Source: Sinohyriopsis cumingii | Lineage: Eukaryota > Mollusca > Bivalvia > Unionida > Unionidae | Assembly (NCBI GenBank): GCA_028554795.2 | Contig: CM068827.1 | Span: 144,615,751 to 144,679,750, forward strand | Reading direction: 5' to 3' | Length of the DNA: 64,000 bases | Part shown: in pieces, positions 1 through 12,238 of the stretch | How the letters are laid out: every line of letters starts with the position of its first letter | How positions within the stretch are numbered: the stretch's first letter is position 1 | Translations under genes and position numbers: made by a program | The notes under the pieces: model-generated | What the model was told of the DNA's origin: nothing | The model's input: the letters and a program-made list of their open reading frames with translations, nothing else | Database searches by the model: none

Positions 1-502
1 GTGAATGTCCCTCTGTGCTGTCTGACTTGCTGTTGCAGTAACCACAAGGACTCTTAGGCACTTTTGTATACTAGAGTAATTTTATACTGGAAAGTCTCTT
101 GAACTAAGTCCTTCCCCCATCATAAAATGCAGTGGGCCTCATCAACTACAAGATAAGTGATGTCATATTTTTGGGATACTGTCCCCAGCTTTTCAGCATG
201 ATATAGGATGTCTTCAGGATGACCAATAAATGGGAGATTTGACTAGTATGTTCAAAGTCAATACTGGTTTTAAGATAGAAAATTTGAGCTTTCAACTTCT
301 GGATCTCCTGCTGCAGAATTGAGTTTAATGGCACAACTATAATGGCAATGCATGTTTTGGCAAGTACATATTGTGAGTAATTGGGCAGTATTTCAAATAT
401 GAGTGACTTCCAATATCCTGTTGGTAGTATAGCAACTGTGTCCTGTTTTTCTAGTGACTTGAGACAATTCAGCTGATGAGGTGTTAAAAACTGAATTGCC
501 AT
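1..502 (-). pseudogene. RecQ-type DEAD/DEAH helicase fragment, degraded, runs off the left edge
   Basis: Seen: the minus strand from an ATG at 500-502 encodes about 118 residues containing AILPTGYWKS, a Walker A-like motif I, followed by IAIIVVPLNSILQQEI, which fits motif Ia of superfamily-2 helicases. After a stop near 146, the next frame reads VVDEAHCI (motif II, DEAH box). Further left another frame reads VVTATAS (motif III) just before the window edge. Known: this motif order and the DEAHCI spelling are typical of RecQ/WRN-like helicases, which unwind DNA with ATP, and many molluscs carry repeated helicase fragments of this kind. Odd: the motif I glycine before KS is replaced by W (GYWKS), and the three motifs sit in more than one frame, so this copy is probably inactive. 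An intron could explain part of the frame change, but I see no good splice pair. It may be host-derived or carried by a transposon. Confidence 0.6.
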
Positions 503-3500
503 GCAACATGTTCAGCAAAGCTAGTGCCATTATATGCTATATGCATCTTCGTATCATTTTACTTACAGTATTATCTGAAATGAAAAATGTTCTTTCAAGG
601 TAAAGTAAACCTATATATTCAACACTAATTTGATGGAATTTTCAGCAATAAATTTCATATTCAATAAAACTGGTCAGCAAGATTTTTTTTAGCCAAGTGT
701 TTACTTTAATGCAAATGGAGCCAGGTAGATAATACTGGGGAACCCCTATAAAACACTGGTTGATATCTTGTGTAAGAATGTTCTCTAGCTAAATATAGTA
801 AATGGTGCATTTCAAAGCTATGGCCCTAGCATGTTATATCCAAACATAAATTATTATGAATAGTGTTAACTCATGCAGGGTTTCAATGTTGACCCTTCAA
901 ATTTGCTTCTCTCTCAAATATATCCAAATAATTTTAAATTCAGGTACATAGCTTTTATGATCAAAGGACTTACAAATAAGGATAATTGGGGGAAGATTCA
1001 AGCTATATAATCACATTTGGTTTAAAAGCAGGCCTAAGATGATCTAATACAATAAAAAAGGAAAGACAAAACATGCACAATTCCTTCATGTTTATTGAAC
1101 ACATGGAAAATGGTAACATGTTTCCTCAATACGTTTCAGAGAATTTTGGGGACAATTTATACCTTCGTCTTTGATTTTCGATAATTACAAATGATCTGTA
1201 ACTCTTAAGTGTGCAAATAATCTATATGTAATAAAAGAAAAGCTAATGTCTTTCAACAAAATATGTAAAATGAACAAAAGAGTATACATGTAGTACCTTT
1301 ATATAACCTCTACTACGTAAGACAGTATACATACCCATACATTTTATACAGCTGCTTATGTCATGACATCGACATGTAGGTTATGAATGCTGATCTATAT
1401 AATTTTAACGATCAGACATAGACAACCATTTTGAAAGAACATGTAATGGCTGATATATCACAATTCCATCCTGTAATCGGCAGCTTTGGAGGAAAATGGA
1501 GAGGGGAGATCAAGCATGTAGTCCACAGACATACACCCTGAATGAACATGCAACGACTGATATGTAACAGTTCCATCCATCTTTGAATGAAATTTGTGCT
1601 AGGAAAGTGTGTGCATGTGGGTGGGTGGGTGGCTTAGGTGGGTGGGGCAGAGGATTAAATCAAAGAAATGCAGTTTGCAAGAAATATTCTATAAAAGAGG
1701 TCAAAAATATATTTTAACTTATTCTACTTACAGAACTTAAAATCTCAACCTCATTCTACATAACAGCAAGACATATTAATCATGCATTTGTCAAAAATTG
1801 TCCTGGATGTGTTAATGTTGTTTATCAAATCCTTGGTAATAATTTAAGAATCACAGATGTCTTAAGGCCTGGACCTATTTTAAACTATTATACTGTATGG
1901 TCACAAAATAAATCAGTATAAAAAGACTAAGCCTTGCTTAGTTATGTACAGGGTCGAGTACAATGGTATTTACACCCCACCCCACATTAGTCCGATGAAT
2001 CAATCCCACAAATCTGTGTTGATACTGGTGGACGATGTTGTGGGTCTGATGTCACATGTTCATTAGAATGTGCAATTTTGCTGCATGAAAATCATTCCAG
2101 AACAAACCTGCATACACTTCAGGCACATATCGGTAATTGGTAATAGCCATATTAGCGCGAAATTCAAAATGGCCTCAGGACAGATGGTTGTGCTATTCCA
2201 GGTGGATTTACAGGTCACCAAACATATAATTTGCTCAGGAAATATAATCTACATGTCACCAAAAGAACCAATCAGCCAATGGTAGTTGCACAGCCACGAG
2301 AAATACCGGTAAGTGTATAACATGTACACTGATGCGTGCAGCCAAATATTGATGCAGATAATTGTAGCTTTTAATGAACAGTACTATATATACTTTTTAT
2401 TTTTATTTATTTATTTTGCAGTTGCTTTATTGCATAGTTGGATTGTGCTGCCATTTTTTGTCATAACAATATTAACTTATTTTTAAACAGTAAAATAATG
2501 ATAAAACCACAGACAAATGAAGATGTTTATGCAGGGGGTATGGATGTTACAACAGCCTGAGCTGTGAGTAACCTTAAAAACTTCAAAAGTTTCTTTTAAA
2601 TTATTACAGGGTGGGGGGTCTGATTCTTAAAACAGAAAACAATCACATCTCATCTGTGAAGATATAAGTACATATATAAATTTTATTAATCTTTTTTACT
2701 ACTACATTAATTTCATATCCAAATGTATCAAGCAGGTTTTATACTATTTTGTAGCAGTAATAATAAAAACGAACTGCTGGTGACAGGTAACGGTAGCAAC
2801 GATATTTATATTCATCGAGTATATAGTTGCTACCGAAGGAATCTGACTTTTTTTCAGTAAAGTACCTTACAGTAAGTCACCTAAATGTACTATAAATATG
2901 TAAATATTTATTATACAGATAAGGTGATTTCGTGTTGTCACAGATTTTGTTGTACTTTATTGATAAAACGTGAGCCTCTGGTTGCCACCTCTAGGATACA
3001 CAGTACTAATGATATGGAAAAATGGGAACCAGCCTGGAAAATAGAGTATATATGGGTTTGGCTGACCAGGATTGGAAAATAATGTAAGTTCTGTTTTGGG
3101 AAAATGAATCTTTTGAGAACTTATCCTAGTCGTAAGTGGAAAAAAAATAGAGACATTGTTTTATTGATGGAATTTCAGTCCTTTAACAGTCCTGAGTTAG
3201 GAACACTCATTACTAAAATTAGCACCTGACTCTTTGGTGTGGAATTGAGAGCACATGTTTCAAACACATGCAGGTCCAGAAAATGATGCAACTCATATCC
3301 TTTCCTCTACACAGAAGCTGACATCCAGGTTTCATCTATGCTGATAAATATAGGTTTGACCATGAACACTCAAAAATTGTAAGTTATTGAATTTTTAATA
3401 TCATGGTGTTTGCATAGGTTTCCTATGGGAACTGAATTAGTACCGTGAGTCCTCTACCAGATGCTCAAGGGAGAGAACTGATACAAATTTCCGGTTAATG

Positions 3501-5140
3501 ATGAGACAGAGGGTATGTTATAATAAAACCCTATTCCCACGAAACGAAGATAAGTACCACAATATTCTTGGTGCATTCTGTATTTAGATACACAAATTAA
3601 ACCTCTCCTGTGTGAAACCCTACATGATCCACACATTTTGTGGATTTTTCATGAAACTTTTCTCTGAGCTGTATACAATTCTTACCAATAACATATAGTT
3701 TAAAAGAAAAGCCAAATGGTTTCCTTTGTGCAGGTTATGATGTAAAATGTGGTTGTTGTTGTTGTTGTTGGGGGGGGCACTAGACAGATCCTCCCCCCAT
3801 TTCGAAAAAAAATAAAAAGGTATTTTATGTTTTTGTGTTTCCCCCTCAGATATGTAGTATGTTTTATTTCAAATAGAAATTTTATATAAAAAATTTAGTC
3901 TTAGAATTCTTGATGGGGTACTTATGTTTCCTTTGTGTTATCTAAAAGGTTGTTTGTCCGAGCCTGTTTTTTTTCCACCTTGCTCGAAGTTCCTTCCCTT
4001 GTATTTTTTGTGACCTTTGCTAGAGGTCGCCTAGGTCTCAGTGTATGCTTCATGTAGTGGTGCTATTTTGTGTGGATGCTATTTTATATATATATGTTTG
4101 AGACAGCAATTTTGGATCCAGTGTTCTTTTTCCCAGTTGTATTTCTTTTCTACTGATTTGGATTTAGGATCCGATGTATTCTATTATGTTATATTCAATT
4201 AAATAGTTTTGGTTTTTGAATTTTAATGATGGAACGATGTACTATTTTTTTTTTTGTAACAAAATTTCTTTTGTTTTAATCAAGTGCTAATATATGTCGT
4301 TCCTCGTGGTAGTTGTAGGAGTATCAATAGGTTGGTTATACTCGATTCAAGGTCCACACTTCTTTATTTTCATTGTGTTTCTCCCGAGTCGAGTTAGGCC
4401 TCCTTTTATTAATTTATCTAAATACTGTATTAGAAAGAATCCAATTTTTTTTATTTTCCACATGTGGGTTGGTCAAACCATACAGTACTGGAGCTCTATG
4501 GTTTTATGATAGATAAATAGTAAAATATTAGACTAGGAATTAGCCTCTGTTTGTGTTTTATGTCTGTGTTTGGTCTGTTTATATTCTACATGGGTTATTT
4601 TTTCAAAACTCTTTCATGGGCCTGTCCACTTCGCGTAGCGCCATGTGACTTAGCCCCATGATGTCATAGTCTTTAATGTTCCCGCTATTCATGAAATTAT
4701 CCAATCAAGGTTAAAAGAATGGTAGCCCCGTAAAGTGGTGTACCCCTTCTGTACAAAAATAGTAAGATGGTAGCACTCGGCCCGACTGAAACGCCATCTA
4801 GTTATGTTGTTATCGCTACTTAATAGATGAACATTTTCTTTTCCATTTTCATTATATCGTAAGTTAAAAATCCCATACAGGATGTGTAAGATAACCAACG
4901 TATGCAAGTATGACCTCACAATGCAAGCATATGATTTCTTACGAGCCTTTGTTTCTCAAGGGTGTAGTCATGTAGGTAAATCCACTTGAGGTTGGTTTCC
5001 AAACGAAGAGAGTTTACGCAGTATGAAACCAGACTAATCCGCCTGGGCCAACTCTGGAAACCTATTGCGCATTTGATTCGTGTAAACAATCTTGATACAC
5101 AGCCTGTCATCCACATCTTTCAGGCAAATTTAAAGAATGA
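503..5140. other. Intergenic or intronic AT-rich DNA, no supported gene
   Basis: I find no open frame with a recognisable domain, no clear exon and no complete transposable element in this stretch. It contains a short GGGT-rich run near 1617-1645, a GTT run near 3753-3770 and scattered T-rich tracts. The short open frames here (for example 2070-2285 and 4294-4509) lack codon structure or motifs and look like chance. The interval could be introns of a gene outside the window. Confidence 0.4.
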
Positions 5141-5142
5141 GA

Positions 5143-5265
5143 TACTGTATATATATTAACATTCACGACCTGTCTGATAGAGAAGTTTTCATTTAAGGAG
5201 GTTTTACTTTCGTATACACATTTATTTTTATCCTCGGCTGCACTATTAATTAAGGTCATGACTCA
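5143..5265 (+). promoter_or_regulatory. Putative promoter elements of the ITIH-like gene
   Basis: A TATA-like string (gtatatatatta) lies near 5145-5157, and a perfect AP-1 consensus TGACTCA lies at 5259-5265, about 100 bases before the first ATG at 5361. Position relative to the long open frame is the only support. Core promoter function is an inference. Confidence 0.3.
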
Positions 5266-5360
5266 TCAGTGAGCGACGGACGAAGCTGCTTAATACATTG
5301 CATCTGCTTGAATCGATTACTGATAAAGTGCTTGCAAACATCGTAATACGAGACACGAAG

Positions 5361-7469
5361 ATGTTTTCTTTTCCAGATATACACATGAAGCTGTTTGCTT
5401 TTACAATACTTGGAATCGTTACATGCAGATCTAACACGCAGTCAATATTGGCCAGGGATCCTTTACACTTCCAATATGCAATATCATCTAACCCAAATAA
5501 TTTGGAGTCGATGAATGAAACGAAAGTAGAGTCAATGACTGTGGAATCCAGTGTCTCCACAAGGTTTGCAGAAGTGATCGTGCGTAGCATGGTTGTGAAT
5601 CAGTTGTACACAGATAACGAGGTAACATTTACTGTCCAGATACCTCAAACGGCGTTCATTTACAATTTCTCCATGTTGATTGGAGATAAGCATTACGTTG
5701 GCCTTTTGATGGAGAAAGAAAAGGCCAAACTAGAGTACTATCATGCGCGAGATCAGGGGCAGTCAGCGGGTCATGTTCATCAGGAAAGACCACTGGTCAC
5801 TGATAGGGATATGGATATCTTCACAATATCTATCAACGTCGCCAGCAAGTCACGTGTCACGTTTGAGCTTGTATACCAAGAACTGCTTGAAAGAAAGGCC
5901 GGTTATTATGAGCAACGTTTTAGTGTCCATCCCAATCAAATACTAGCAAATCTGACGTTAATAGCTAGATACTTTGAACCTCAAGGCTTCTCTGATTATT
6001 ATTATACGAAGCCAGGTTCTGACATAATTTTGAGGGCTTCATCTGAAAATGTTGTAGTTTCTCAATCGCCGGAGAAGTTGCGGATTATTTACAACCCTAC
6101 CATAGAGGAACAGTCCAACATTGATCCACATAAAGGACTAGTTGGGCAGTTTGTTGTTCGATATGATATCACACACAAACTTGACGCAGGTCTTATAGTG
6201 TATAACAAAGATTTCATGGCTCAGTTCTTTTCTCCTCCACCGGTGAAGATTTTGGGCAAGAGTATCGTATTCGTTATTGACATAAGCGGGTCAATGTCCG
6301 GCTGGAAGATGGAACAAGTAAAGCGGGCTATGTTAGCCATTTTGCCCCAGCTTCAGAAAGAGGATTACTTCAACATAGTTCTTTTCGATCATCAAATAAT
6401 CTCATGGAGAGAGGCATCGGTAATGGCATCTGCAGATAACATTGTGTCGGCTTTGGGTTTTACTTGGGAAAGTGTTGTGGCTAGAGGGTCCACCAATATC
6501 AATGGCGCCCTTTTGAAGGTCCTTCGATTATTTAGGATACAAGAATATGAATCTGACAACTTGAGGCATTACGCCAAAATTATTGTCTTTTTGACCGATG
6601 GCGCACCTACATCTGGCGAGACCACCAACGTCAAAGAAATACGTGCTAAAGTCAAAAGGGGTAACAAAAATATAGGTGGAGGGCGCCTTGTTGCTCTATA
6701 TGCGCTTGGCTTCGGCTTTGACATGGACTTTAACTTTCTAACACATCTGTCTTGGGAAAATGGCGGGTTCGCAAGAAGAATTTATGACGCTGTTGATGCA
6801 GGTAAACAACTGGAGGGTTTCTATAATGAAATACAAAGCCCATGTTACGTTGACCTCCAGTTCAGTTACATGGTAGACAAAAATGTTCTCGTTACGAACG
6901 ACTATGACGTGTCAGAAACGTCTCACATGGTGTACTATTGTGGATCTGAAATTGTTGTAGTTGGGAGGTTTGAAAATGAAGTTATTGATGTTGCCGAGAT
7001 AAGAGCAACTGGGGCAGACCAAGCGGTGACGTTGACGTCGACGCCAGTGAGTTCAGATAGCCTGCACATAGATCCCCTTTTCACAGAAAGACTGTGGGCT
7101 TATGCCATGATAAAAGATCTTATCAAGGAGTCAGACATTTTAGAAGACAACACCCAAGCATCAGAGATAAAGTCACGTGCCCTAAATATGTCTTTGAAGT
7201 ACCATTTGGTGACTCCGCTGACATCACTTGTTGTGACAGAAGCACTCAGCGACAGCAAAAGACATCGGGACAGTATAAACCTTGCAGAAATGGGAAGACT
7301 TCCGGGATTAGTCTATCTAACGGCACAGAAAGACATTAGGCAAAACATATATTATCACAAAACTGCTAACTCTGTAGACAGCTCAGCTACCAACTTGGCC
7401 ATAAACGTAATGCTTGAGTCAATTTTTCTTACTGTTTCCATCACCTTAGTTCATGTTAGCTCTGTTTAA
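5361..7469 (+). CDS. Inter-alpha-trypsin inhibitor heavy chain-like protein (VIT + VWA), single exon
   Basis: Seen: one uninterrupted frame of 702 codons from ATG 5361; a second in-frame ATG at 5385 would give 694 residues starting with a good signal peptide (MKLFAFTILGIVTC). Numbering from 5361, a VIT domain covers about residues 60-185. A von Willebrand factor A domain covers about 300-485, with an intact MIDAS: DISGS (D307, S309, S311), the threonine in GSTN and the aspartate in FLTDGA. The C-terminal region has the family signature around SLKYHLVTPLTSLVV, and the last ~18 residues are hydrophobic. Known: ITIH proteins are secreted, and the vertebrate forms bind hyaluronan and stabilise extracellular matrix. 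Inferred: secreted or surface protein with divalent-ion-dependent ligand binding; the hydrophobic tail suggests a GPI-type anchor. Odd: vertebrate ITIH genes have many introns, so an intronless copy suggests a retrocopy or a lineage-specific single-exon paralogue. The frame is intact, which argues for function. No Kunitz domain is present. Confidence 0.9.
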   Translation: MFSFPDIHMKLFAFTILGIVTCRSNTQSILARDPLHFQYAISSNPNNLESMNETKVESMTVESSVSTRFAEVIVRSMVVNQLYTDNEVTFTVQIPQTAFIYNFSMLIGDKHYVGLLMEKEKAKLEYYHARDQGQSAGHVHQERPLVTDRDMDIFTISINVASKSRVTFELVYQELLERKAGYYEQRFSVHPNQILANLTLIARYFEPQGFSDYYYTKPGSDIILRASSENVVVSQSPEKLRIIYNPTIEEQSNIDPHKGLVGQFVVRYDITHKLDAGLIVYNKDFMAQFFSPPPVKILGKSIVFVIDISGSMSGWKMEQVKRAMLAILPQLQKEDYFNIVLFDHQIISWREASVMASADNIVSALGFTWESVVARGSTNINGALLKVLRLFRIQEYESDNLRHYAKIIVFLTDGAPTSGETTNVKEIRAKVKRGNKNIGGGRLVALYALGFGFDMDFNFLTHLSWENGGFARRIYDAVDAGKQLEGFYNEIQSPCYVDLQFSYMVDKNVLVTNDYDVSETSHMVYYCGSEIVVVGRFENEVIDVAEIRATGADQAVTLTSTPVSSDSLHIDPLFTERLWAYAMIKDLIKESDILEDNTQASEIKSRALNMSLKYHLVTPLTSLVVTEALSDSKRHRDSINLAEMGRLPGLVYLTAQKDIRQNIYYHKTANSVDSSATNLAINVMLESIFLTVSITLVHVSSV

Positions 7470-8018
7470 TTCCCTGTTTGATATGATCAATTAATATACC
7501 ATCAATCACGTGATTTATACATGATAGGGTTGCAGATTTCAGCTAGCTTGGCGCATGCTTTTTGTGACGCCCTCTTTACTTACACTATGTATGATGTTCA
7601 TCTATATATAGTCAGACGATGAGATAGCACAATTTATGAATATATTCATACCTGCGTATCTAAACGATACGATGTCAGAATCTCCCCTCCCTCTTTTGAA
7701 GAGAAAGAAGACAAGAAAACTAACTGAACTTTACCAATGACACGACTGGTGTTCTACGTCATCTGGCGGTGTTAGCCGCCACATAATTTCAGGGTAAGTA
7801 TTTGTTTCTGATTCGCTTATCTTACATTGATATCGAATTGGACTGTGACTAAAATACCTGGCGAGTTTCAGGTAATATATATGCATTTGCAATGTATATT
7901 TTATATTTTTAGTTTCTTAGTCTTTTTCTCCATGATTATATGTTATGTATAATTGTATTTTGGACTTGATGGCACAGTGCCTTCTCATTTCTTACAATCT
8001 CTATTATAAATCTAGATA

Positions 8019-8024
8019 AATAAA
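8019..8024 (+). terminator. Candidate polyadenylation signal AATAAA for the ITIH-like gene
   Basis: AATAAA lies about 550 bases after the stop codon at 7467-7469, in an AT-rich stretch. Nothing else suggests a transcript end nearer the stop. It is a candidate only. Confidence 0.3.
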
Positions 8025-8029
8025 AAATA

Positions 8030-9935
8030 TATCAGAAAAGACAATTTTACATTCATTTCACAAGGGCCTTAAACCTTATGCAAGATGAAATATGTGACGT
8101 TTTATATCTGGACTGGACATGTATCTGTCTCCATATTTAAAACACAATTACAAAATCATTAGTCAAATTATTGATAGTAAGTAAAAGTACTTGTAAGTAA
8201 AATTCTACGCTTGCATAATGTATATCATAAAATTATATTTTACGTTAGACAGGTCTAAGCAAATTCAAGTTACTTTCATTTATATTCTACGTTTTCCACG
8301 TTGCAAATAAGGACCTTCTTGTCACAATTTCTCTCTCTCCCCCCCCCCCCGCCCCCGATAGTGAGGTAGTTTTATTAGATATTGCCTTAAAGTGCTAAAT
8401 TCTTACGTTAAGACATATTTTGCACAACTTTGAAAAGATTGATAATATAGGAATAATAATCGTATGAAATTTCGTTTGTGCGGGCCTTTGTATTGTGGCA
8501 AAACTTACAATCAAACATAATGACCGATTTCGCCAGTATTCATGCAATACAGCTGCTAGTGGAAAAGACAGGTTTCCTAGATTCAAACAGTATCATGAGC
8601 TTGAAGGTAAATTTGTTACGATCCTAAGCAATATGCTCACTTGGTGGTTCGTTCGTACTTCTTGTTCAGATGTTGCTAGGAGAGGGAAGCTGTCACGTGG
8701 TGTAACAAGTGGTCTTAGGACAAGGACTTTCATTTTAAGCTAAAAACTTTATTTTGTTAGTTTTTTTTCTTCCATTCTGCGCCACGATATAATTATGTCG
8801 CCATTATCACATACTGAATTGCACATTTCTATAGTACAAATAGTACCATGTTTACCATTATGTTCGGTTAGCTGGATTCCGCCATTCAGTAGATCTTTCC
8901 TGGGGCTACGACCTAGGGTACCCGGATGGTTTAGAAACTCTCCCTTGAGCTGCAGTGATTGTTTCGTACCTTAACATCAGCATGGTACATAAGAGACCAA
9001 CAATTTAATTTTCTCGCGAGGTAGGAGGTGTCTGGGCTCTTCTTTCGGGCCAGGCTATTTGTTTCTTTTACCTCGAGATAATTTTTGTCAACTAATATAC
9101 TGGATACAATACGTTTTCCCATCTAAAAAATCAGAAGAAGAATTCTTTTTCAAGCTATATGTTAGTCAGATATTTTTGTCAAACAAACAAATTCCCATGT
9201 TCCAACCCAGAAAATTGAATAGTTGGTCCCTAAAACGTAACAAGAATCAGAATTTTGTACCTTTTTCAAAGCTTGCGGTTGATAGGTTTTTACAGTCTCG
9301 CAAGCAGTAGAATATGATCGAGTCGTTGTGAACTGTGAACTGCTTTCTGTGATTTATTCAAATCATTTAAGTGTATATTTCGGATCAATTCCAATATCAT
9401 TTTACATATTGCTATAAAACTTAAGTAAGGCTGCATATTGGGAAAAAATGTTGTCTTGTGCAGACACTTAAGGCATCATGACCTCATTTATAGGTTTATT
9501 GAACATTGTTTAAATTGTTCATGCTTTTAATGCCAATACCCGTTCATGTATTGCCTCCAATCTTGCATTACACGTGCATATTAGATTGAAAGTGTCACAG
9601 TTCAAATATTGGTCACTGTGATCTACTTTCCAAGATTTTTTCTTCAAATGTCTTAGAACTTGGTTGAAGGTTTGTCACGCACCAGTGGTTACTGTTATCT
9701 ACTTTCAGCTTGCTGAACATTGCCTTCAAGATACCGATTCTTGTCACAGAAGCAGGACTATTGTGTGTGTAACCGATCACTAACAACTCTAAGATACAAC
9801 TGACACAGGTTATGTACGCACTCTGGGTTACTTTTTACAGCTATAGATGTCATTTAATAAATAAAGCTGATGTTCTCGATTGTCATATCCATTTGTCGGT
9901 ATGCTTGTGAAATATGGACGCTCGCATCAGATCTA
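8030..9935. other. Non-coding stretch without recognised features
   Basis: Apart from a C-rich run near 8340-8357, I see only AT-rich unique sequence. Near 9590-9710 a motif of the form gtcac, then tactgt/cactgtgatctactttc, occurs twice about 90 bases apart, which may be a decayed local duplication. Short frames at 8495-8743 and 9059-9310 have no recognisable motif and no good start context. Confidence 0.4.
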
Positions 9936-9939
9936 CAAA

Positions 9940-10258
9940 AAGAACCGCTCAGTTTGCCCTGTTGTTGGAGCATCCGCTTCAGATGCGTTAGGTAGTGGGT
10001 TCGAACCCCGGCTGAGTCATACTAATGATATATAAAATTGGTACTAGCAGCTACTTAGTCAGGCGTTCAGCATTAAGAGATTAGTGTTAGGACTGGTCGG
10101 CCTGGTGTCAGGATAATGTGACGTGGTGGGACATCATGCTTCATGTCTGTGGTATGATACCTCAGTGCTAGACATCATTATAGACTGGCACACTGCAGGC
10201 ATCGTAGCGATATGGCTGAAAAATTGTTAAACATACGTTAAAAATTCAAATCAAACAC
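9940..10258 (+). repeat. tRNA-headed SINE, family A (copy 1)
   Basis: A tRNA-like head contains an internal B box (gggttcgaaccccg). It is followed by a conserved body with ggactggtcggcctggtgtc and a tail ending in repeated caaatc/aaacacac-like sequence. Two more copies in this window (23849 and 37036) share head, body and tail in the same order. Known: tRNA-derived SINEs with a shared central domain are widespread in molluscs, and the body resembles the central domain of the MetaSINE superfamily as I remember it. That family name is a tentative recollection. Pol III transcription from the A and B boxes is inferred. Confidence 0.75.
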
Positions 10259-10685
10259 ACAGATTTACAAAGAAGGATTCAAACCTTTGAAATCAGATGG
10301 TACCGTAAAATATTGGACATCTTATACATTGACCATGTAACTTACAAAGAGGTCCACAACAAGATCCAACGAGCCATCGGACCCTATGAAGACCTCGTGA
10401 CCACTGTGGAAAAATGCAACTGAAGTGGTTCGGTCATGTCTCAAAATCATCAGAATTGGCAAAAGCAATCTTGAATGGAATAGTGAATGGGTGCAGACGT
10501 AGAGGCATAAAGAAAACGAGGTGGGAAGACAACATTAAAGAGTGGACTGGCATGGGGTTTGGAGATTTCTAAAGGGCTGTAGAGAACAGGGAAATATGGA
10601 GATAATTGGTTGTAAAGTCAATCGTGATACCCCACGACCACGTGCATTATGGGATTGATGATGATGATGATGATGATGTGTAATT
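10259..10685 (+). mobile_element. RTE-like LINE 3' end (C-terminus of reverse transcriptase ORF plus GAT tail)
   Basis: Seen: conceptual translation of the plus strand gives RRIQTFEIRWYRKILDI, then KWFGHV, then RRRGIKKTRWEDNIKEWTG, then ENREIWR, and the element ends in a (gat)n run near 10658-10678. Known: this series of blocks (YRK-L-I, W-GHV, GRRRGR-K-RW-DNI-EWTG, R--WR) is the hallmark C-terminus of RTE-type and related LINE ORFs in invertebrates, and such LINEs often end in short microsatellites. The copy is strongly 5'-truncated and interrupted: stop codons fall between CN and KWFGHV, after GDF and after IWR. It directly follows the SINE ending near 10258, so either the SINE landed in this LINE or the two share a target. 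Confidence 0.7.
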
Positions 10686-10689
10686 TTGG

Positions 10690-12222
10690 AGAATTTGATT
10701 AAACATAAACACAAACATTTGATTAATCATATCTTTAAATGGCAATTCAATTTGGAAGCGGAAATTAATTTTAAAATTTATATCATCAAATGAGCTTACG
10801 TGGCCCATATGACTTTTACTAAAATATTTAATCAACAAATAAATTACTTTTGAATGTACACATGAAACGTAAGAGGTAAAGCATTATCGGGCTCATGCAA
10901 ATGGTATTTACGATCGTTGCTGCACTCTCATATTGCTCTAGAAACCAACTGTATTCTATAAAAGAAATATACCTTATATAAGGATGGTCATTTTTTAAAT
11001 TTTGATTTCACATACCTGTTAATGGCAATTATCCAGTTTATTTGGATCCTCATACAACCATCTTCCTTTGGAAGATCATTATTTACAGGCCCTGAGCACA
11101 CACGGCTAAATCAACGTTAAAATACGTGGACAATTTTGGACTAGATCGAACTTATAGGATGTGGTCCAATACAACCCGGATTGAATATCACGCGCTGTGA
11201 TGTCACAATGAAAGCTAGGCATGGTGATAAACTAATTATTACCCTATAGTGTGAAGATGAGACTCGACGTGCTATTTTTGACCCAGTTTAGTACCTGACC
11301 GCCCTTGTAAATATCCATAGTAATCGATAATTTTCGTCTGTAAGTTTCTTGATGACAGTTAAGGTTCAAATCATTCAGTAATAAGGTTAAAGGTTAGTAT
11401 GAAATTTTAAACCAAAAAATTATGTTTAATTTAAGACGAGTAAATCGGCATACATCACCTGTTGACGTTTGTTATTGATTCAATCTGTTTTTGCCATCTT
11501 TATGCAATAAATATACCGAGCTTCATCTCACAAGAGTAACGAGAAGAATACGTGATTATCTTTGACTCCAGCCAGATCATGCGTGTTAGTGACTGATAAT
11601 TACAAGATCAGTTACAGTATAGTTTTGTGAAAGTTTAATTACACTGGGTGTATTTGAATATCTGTATCATTATGTCGAATGATTTTACAGTGTTTAGCTG
11701 CTTTACGTATAAAAAAGCAATATCAGCAACACTTTCGCTGTGTTTTCTTGCTGCTTAAGTTTTGATGAGATTCAAGATTATCCTTCCTGGAAAACAAAGA
11801 ACAACAACACTAACAAACACAAATAAAACTTGACATTAAAACTGAGAAAGTAAAGTACATTTGATAGAAGAAAAAAAAATCAAAGACGATAACTTTCTTA
11901 TGTTTTAATTTTTGTGAGAAATTTTCTTTCCGCTTGGCAATTTCTATTCAGCATTCCATGTTAAATGTTTCCATCTAGGTAGTTGGAAAAAAATACTCGA
12001 ATTTAACGATCATTTTATATTGTATTGTCAGTCCTGGCTGGCAAAAGGACATAGTTCATTGGTAAATGTTATGAAGAACTAGAATGACATTTAGAGATTG
12101 CCTGTAAAGTTTAAGTGAATGCAAGGCTAAACTGATTACTTAACTCCAGAGAAATTTACTTATATTTTACTGTATGAAATGGTTTCTTTTGAACTCAGGA
12201 GTTTTGTACTGTAATTGTCAGA
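10690..12222. other. Non-coding stretch, nothing recognised
   Basis: AT-rich sequence with no open frame of interest, no SINE or LINE motif and no tandem repeat that I can see. It separates the LINE remnant from the 3' end of the minus-strand membrane-protein gene. Confidence 0.4.
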
Positions 12223-12228
12223 TTTATT
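12223..12228 (-). terminator. Polyadenylation signal AATAAA of the two-pass membrane-protein gene
   Basis: Read on the minus strand, AATAAA begins about ten bases after the stop codon at 12239-12241. That implies a very short 3' UTR. The position supports it as the transcript end. Confidence 0.45.
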
Positions 12229-12238
12229 CAGGACAAAG

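Noticed and set aside
5246-5590. Minus-strand open frame of 114 codons over the ITIH-like gene start
   Set aside because: Antisense shadow of the supported coding frame, with no motif of its own.
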